A stretch of 64,000 nucleotides of DNA from Bradyrhizobium sp. CCBAU 53421 (GTDB taxonomy: Bacteria; Pseudomonadota; Alphaproteobacteria; Rhizobiales; Xanthobacteraceae). Below are positions 62,713-64,000 of the stretch, in pieces; position 1 is the first letter of the stretch; each line of letters opens with the position of its first letter. Both the position numbers and the translations under genes were made by a program. The DNA is taken from NCBI RefSeq assembly GCF_015291625.1, contig NZ_CP030047.1:6572001-6636000 (forward strand). Direction: 5' to 3'. The notes below the pieces were generated by a model. The model was not told the origin of the DNA. It ran no database searches and saw nothing but the letters and a program-made list of their open reading frames with translations.

Positions 62713-64000
62713 CTATTCTTTCGGCCGCTTGTCGTAAACACGTTTCGCCTTGCCGAGCGAACGCTCCAGTGTCTCGGGCGCGACGACGCGGACGCGGGTG
62801 GAGATGCCGATCGTGTTCTTGATGAAGGCGGAGACCTTCTCGGCGTGCGCGACGAGCCCTGCACCGTCCCAGCTCTCGGGCCGGGCTTCGGCGAGCACCG
62901 TCATCTCGTCCATGCGGCCCTCGCGGGTGAGTTCTATAACAAAGTGACCGCCGCACCAGTCGGTCGCCAGCAGCGCTTCCTCGATCTGGGTCGGGAACAC
63001 GTTGACGCCGCGCAGGATGATCATGTCGTCGGAGCGGCCGGTCACCTTCTCCATCCGCCGCATGCCGGGCCGCGCCGTGCCGGGCAACAGCCGCGTCAGG
63101 TCACGGGTGCGGTAGCGGATGATCGGGAACGCTTCCTTGGTCAGCGAGGTGAACACCAGTTCGCCCTTCTCGCCGTCGGGCAGCACCTTGCCGGTCAGGG
63201 GATCGATCACCTCGGGATAGAAGTGATCCTCCCAGATGTGCAGGCCGTCCTTGGTCTCCACGCATTCCTGCGCGACGCCGGGGCCGATCACCTCCGAGAG
63301 GCCGTAGATGTCGGTCGCGTCCATGTCGAAGGCCTGCTCGATCTCGACGCGCATCGCATTGGTCCAGGGCTCGGCGCCGAAGATGCCGAATTTCAGCGAC
63401 GATTTGCGCGGGTCGAGGCCCTGCCGCTTGAACTCGTCGAGGATCGCGAGCATGTAGCTCGGCGTCACCGTGATGATATCGGGCCTGAAGTCGTTGATGA
63501 TCTGCACCTGCCGCTCGGTCATGCCGCCGGAGATCGGCACCACGGTGCAGCCGAGCCGCTCGGCGCCGTAATGCGCGCCGAGGCCGCCGGTGAACAGGCC
63601 ATAGCCATAGGCATTGTGCATCAGCATGCCGGTGCGGCCGCCGGCGGCGCGGATCGAGCGCGCCATCACGTCCGCCCACGTGTCAATATCGGCCCTGGTG
63701 TAGCCGACGACGATCGGCTTGCCGGTCGTGCCCGAGGAGGCGTGGACCCGCACCAGCTGTTCGCGCGGCACCGCGAACATGTTGAAGGGATAGTTGTCGC
63801 GCAGATCGGTCTTCACCGTGAAGGGAAATTTTCCGAGGTCGGGAAGCTGCTTGAAGTCTGTGGGGTGCACGCCCGCCGCGTCAAAACTCTTCTTGTAATG
63901 CGCGACATTGTCGTAGGCATGCTTGAGCGACCAGGCCAGCCGCTTGGTCTGCAACGCCATGATCTCGTCGCGCGAGGCGCGTTCAGCCGCATCGAGCTCG
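62713..64000 (-). CDS. paaK: Phenylacetate-CoA ligase (5' end outside window)
   Basis: Adenylate-forming ligase that activates phenylacetate to phenylacetyl-CoA. The frame stays open past ATG 63960 to the right edge (ELDAAERASRDEI), which is part of the normal PaaK N-terminus, so the start lies beyond 64000. Motifs: VHASSGTTGKPIVVGYT (P-loop), FGAEPWTNAMR, YGLSEVIGPGVAQEC, RTRDLTRLLPG, GRSDDMIILRGVNVFPTQIE and the C-terminal LGKAKRVYDKRPKE with its catalytic Lys. It leads into the amidase gene; the rest of a paa operon may lie to the right. Confidence 0.93.
   Translation of the reverse strand, partial: ELDAAERASRDEIMALQTKRLAWSLKHAYDNVAHYKKSFDAAGVHPTDFKQLPDLGKFPFTVKTDLRDNYPFNMFAVPREQLVRVHASSGTTGKPIVVGYTRADIDTWADVMARSIRAAGGRTGMLMHNAYGYGLFTGGLGAHYGAERLGCTVVPISGGMTERQVQIINDFRPDIITVTPSYMLAILDEFKRQGLDPRKSSLKFGIFGAEPWTNAMRVEIEQAFDMDATDIYGLSEVIGPGVAQECVETKDGLHIWEDHFYPEVIDPLTGKVLPDGEKGELVFTSLTKEAFPIIRYRTRDLTRLLPGTARPGMRRMEKVTGRSDDMIILRGVNVFPTQIEEALLATDWCGGHFVIELTREGRMDEMTVLAEARPESWDGAGLVAHAEKVSAFIKNTIGISTRVRVVAPETLERSLGKAKRVYDKRPKE

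Overview
The window is high-GC, gene-dense chromosomal DNA from an alphaproteobacterium of the Bradyrhizobium/Rhodopseudomonas type. I infer this from codon usage, from the many acyl-CoA ligases, crotonases, acyl-CoA dehydrogenases and SDRs, from a LivJHMGF transporter, and from dispersed palindromic intergenic elements (cgtcccggcgaaggccggga..., tcctgaggtgcgagcg..., tcattgcgagcgaagcg...) that fill most gaps between operons. I saw no rRNA, tRNA, CRISPR array or prophage. Most starts were chosen from the Shine-Dalgarno sequence and from where family homology begins.

Layout. 1-456: 5' part of PEP carboxylase. 591-5868: two AMP-forming acyl-CoA ligases, a crotonase and a 2,4-dienoyl-CoA-reductase-like SDR. 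5895-7002: a complete IS110-family element inserted in a dispersed palindrome, with a readable candidate bridge RNA. 7127-20430: acyl-CoA and xenobiotic metabolism (GFA protein, two acyl-CoA dehydrogenases, two crotonases, an APH-fold kinase with DUF6285, an SDR, VOC protein, flavin reductase, GNAT, YghU-type GST, nitronate monooxygenase, thiolase-like protein). 20662-25030: an RND efflux pump with the permease gene before the adaptor gene. 25418-27449: a chemoreceptor and a decayed copy of its 3' end. 27619-31733: a complete four-carbon acid sugar (threonate/erythronate) pathway: ltnD-otnI-otnK in one direction, otnC plus a small exported protein in the other. 31907-36637: livJHMGF. 36724-45559: a LysR-linked amide and hydroxyacid cluster (DUF1445 hydro-lyase, M20 amidohydrolase, 2-hydroxyacid dehydrogenase, tartrate dehydrogenase, SDR, arylformamidase-like esterase, amidase). 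45566-49697: two TetR regulators, an SDR, and a ferredoxin/P450 pair. 49782-53029: an MHS-type MFS transporter, a sulfite-oxidase-like molybdoenzyme and a hydrolase-OsmC fusion. 53185-55632: a divergent MocR regulator and EamA exporter. 55633-58250: a small lower-GC islet with orphan membrane ORFs and an IS5-family element, bounded by a duplicated EamA tail and a YedE-like tail. 58281-64000: an exported protein, YeeE/YedE, an MDR oxidoreductase, an amidase and phenylacetate-CoA ligase (cut by the right edge).

The most notable observation is the IS110 element. Its 5' non-coding region (6843-7002) folds on paper into two guide loops. One matches the element's own two ends (9 nt and 6 nt). The other matches the two halves of the dispersed palindrome it sits in (7 nt and 5 nt). 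Both sets agree on a GG/CC core, and removing the element restores an uninterrupted palindrome. Also worth attention are near-perfect operators next to three local regulators (LysR, TetR, MocR), an SDR lacking the catalytic Tyr and Lys, and the chimeric junction at 58103-58247.
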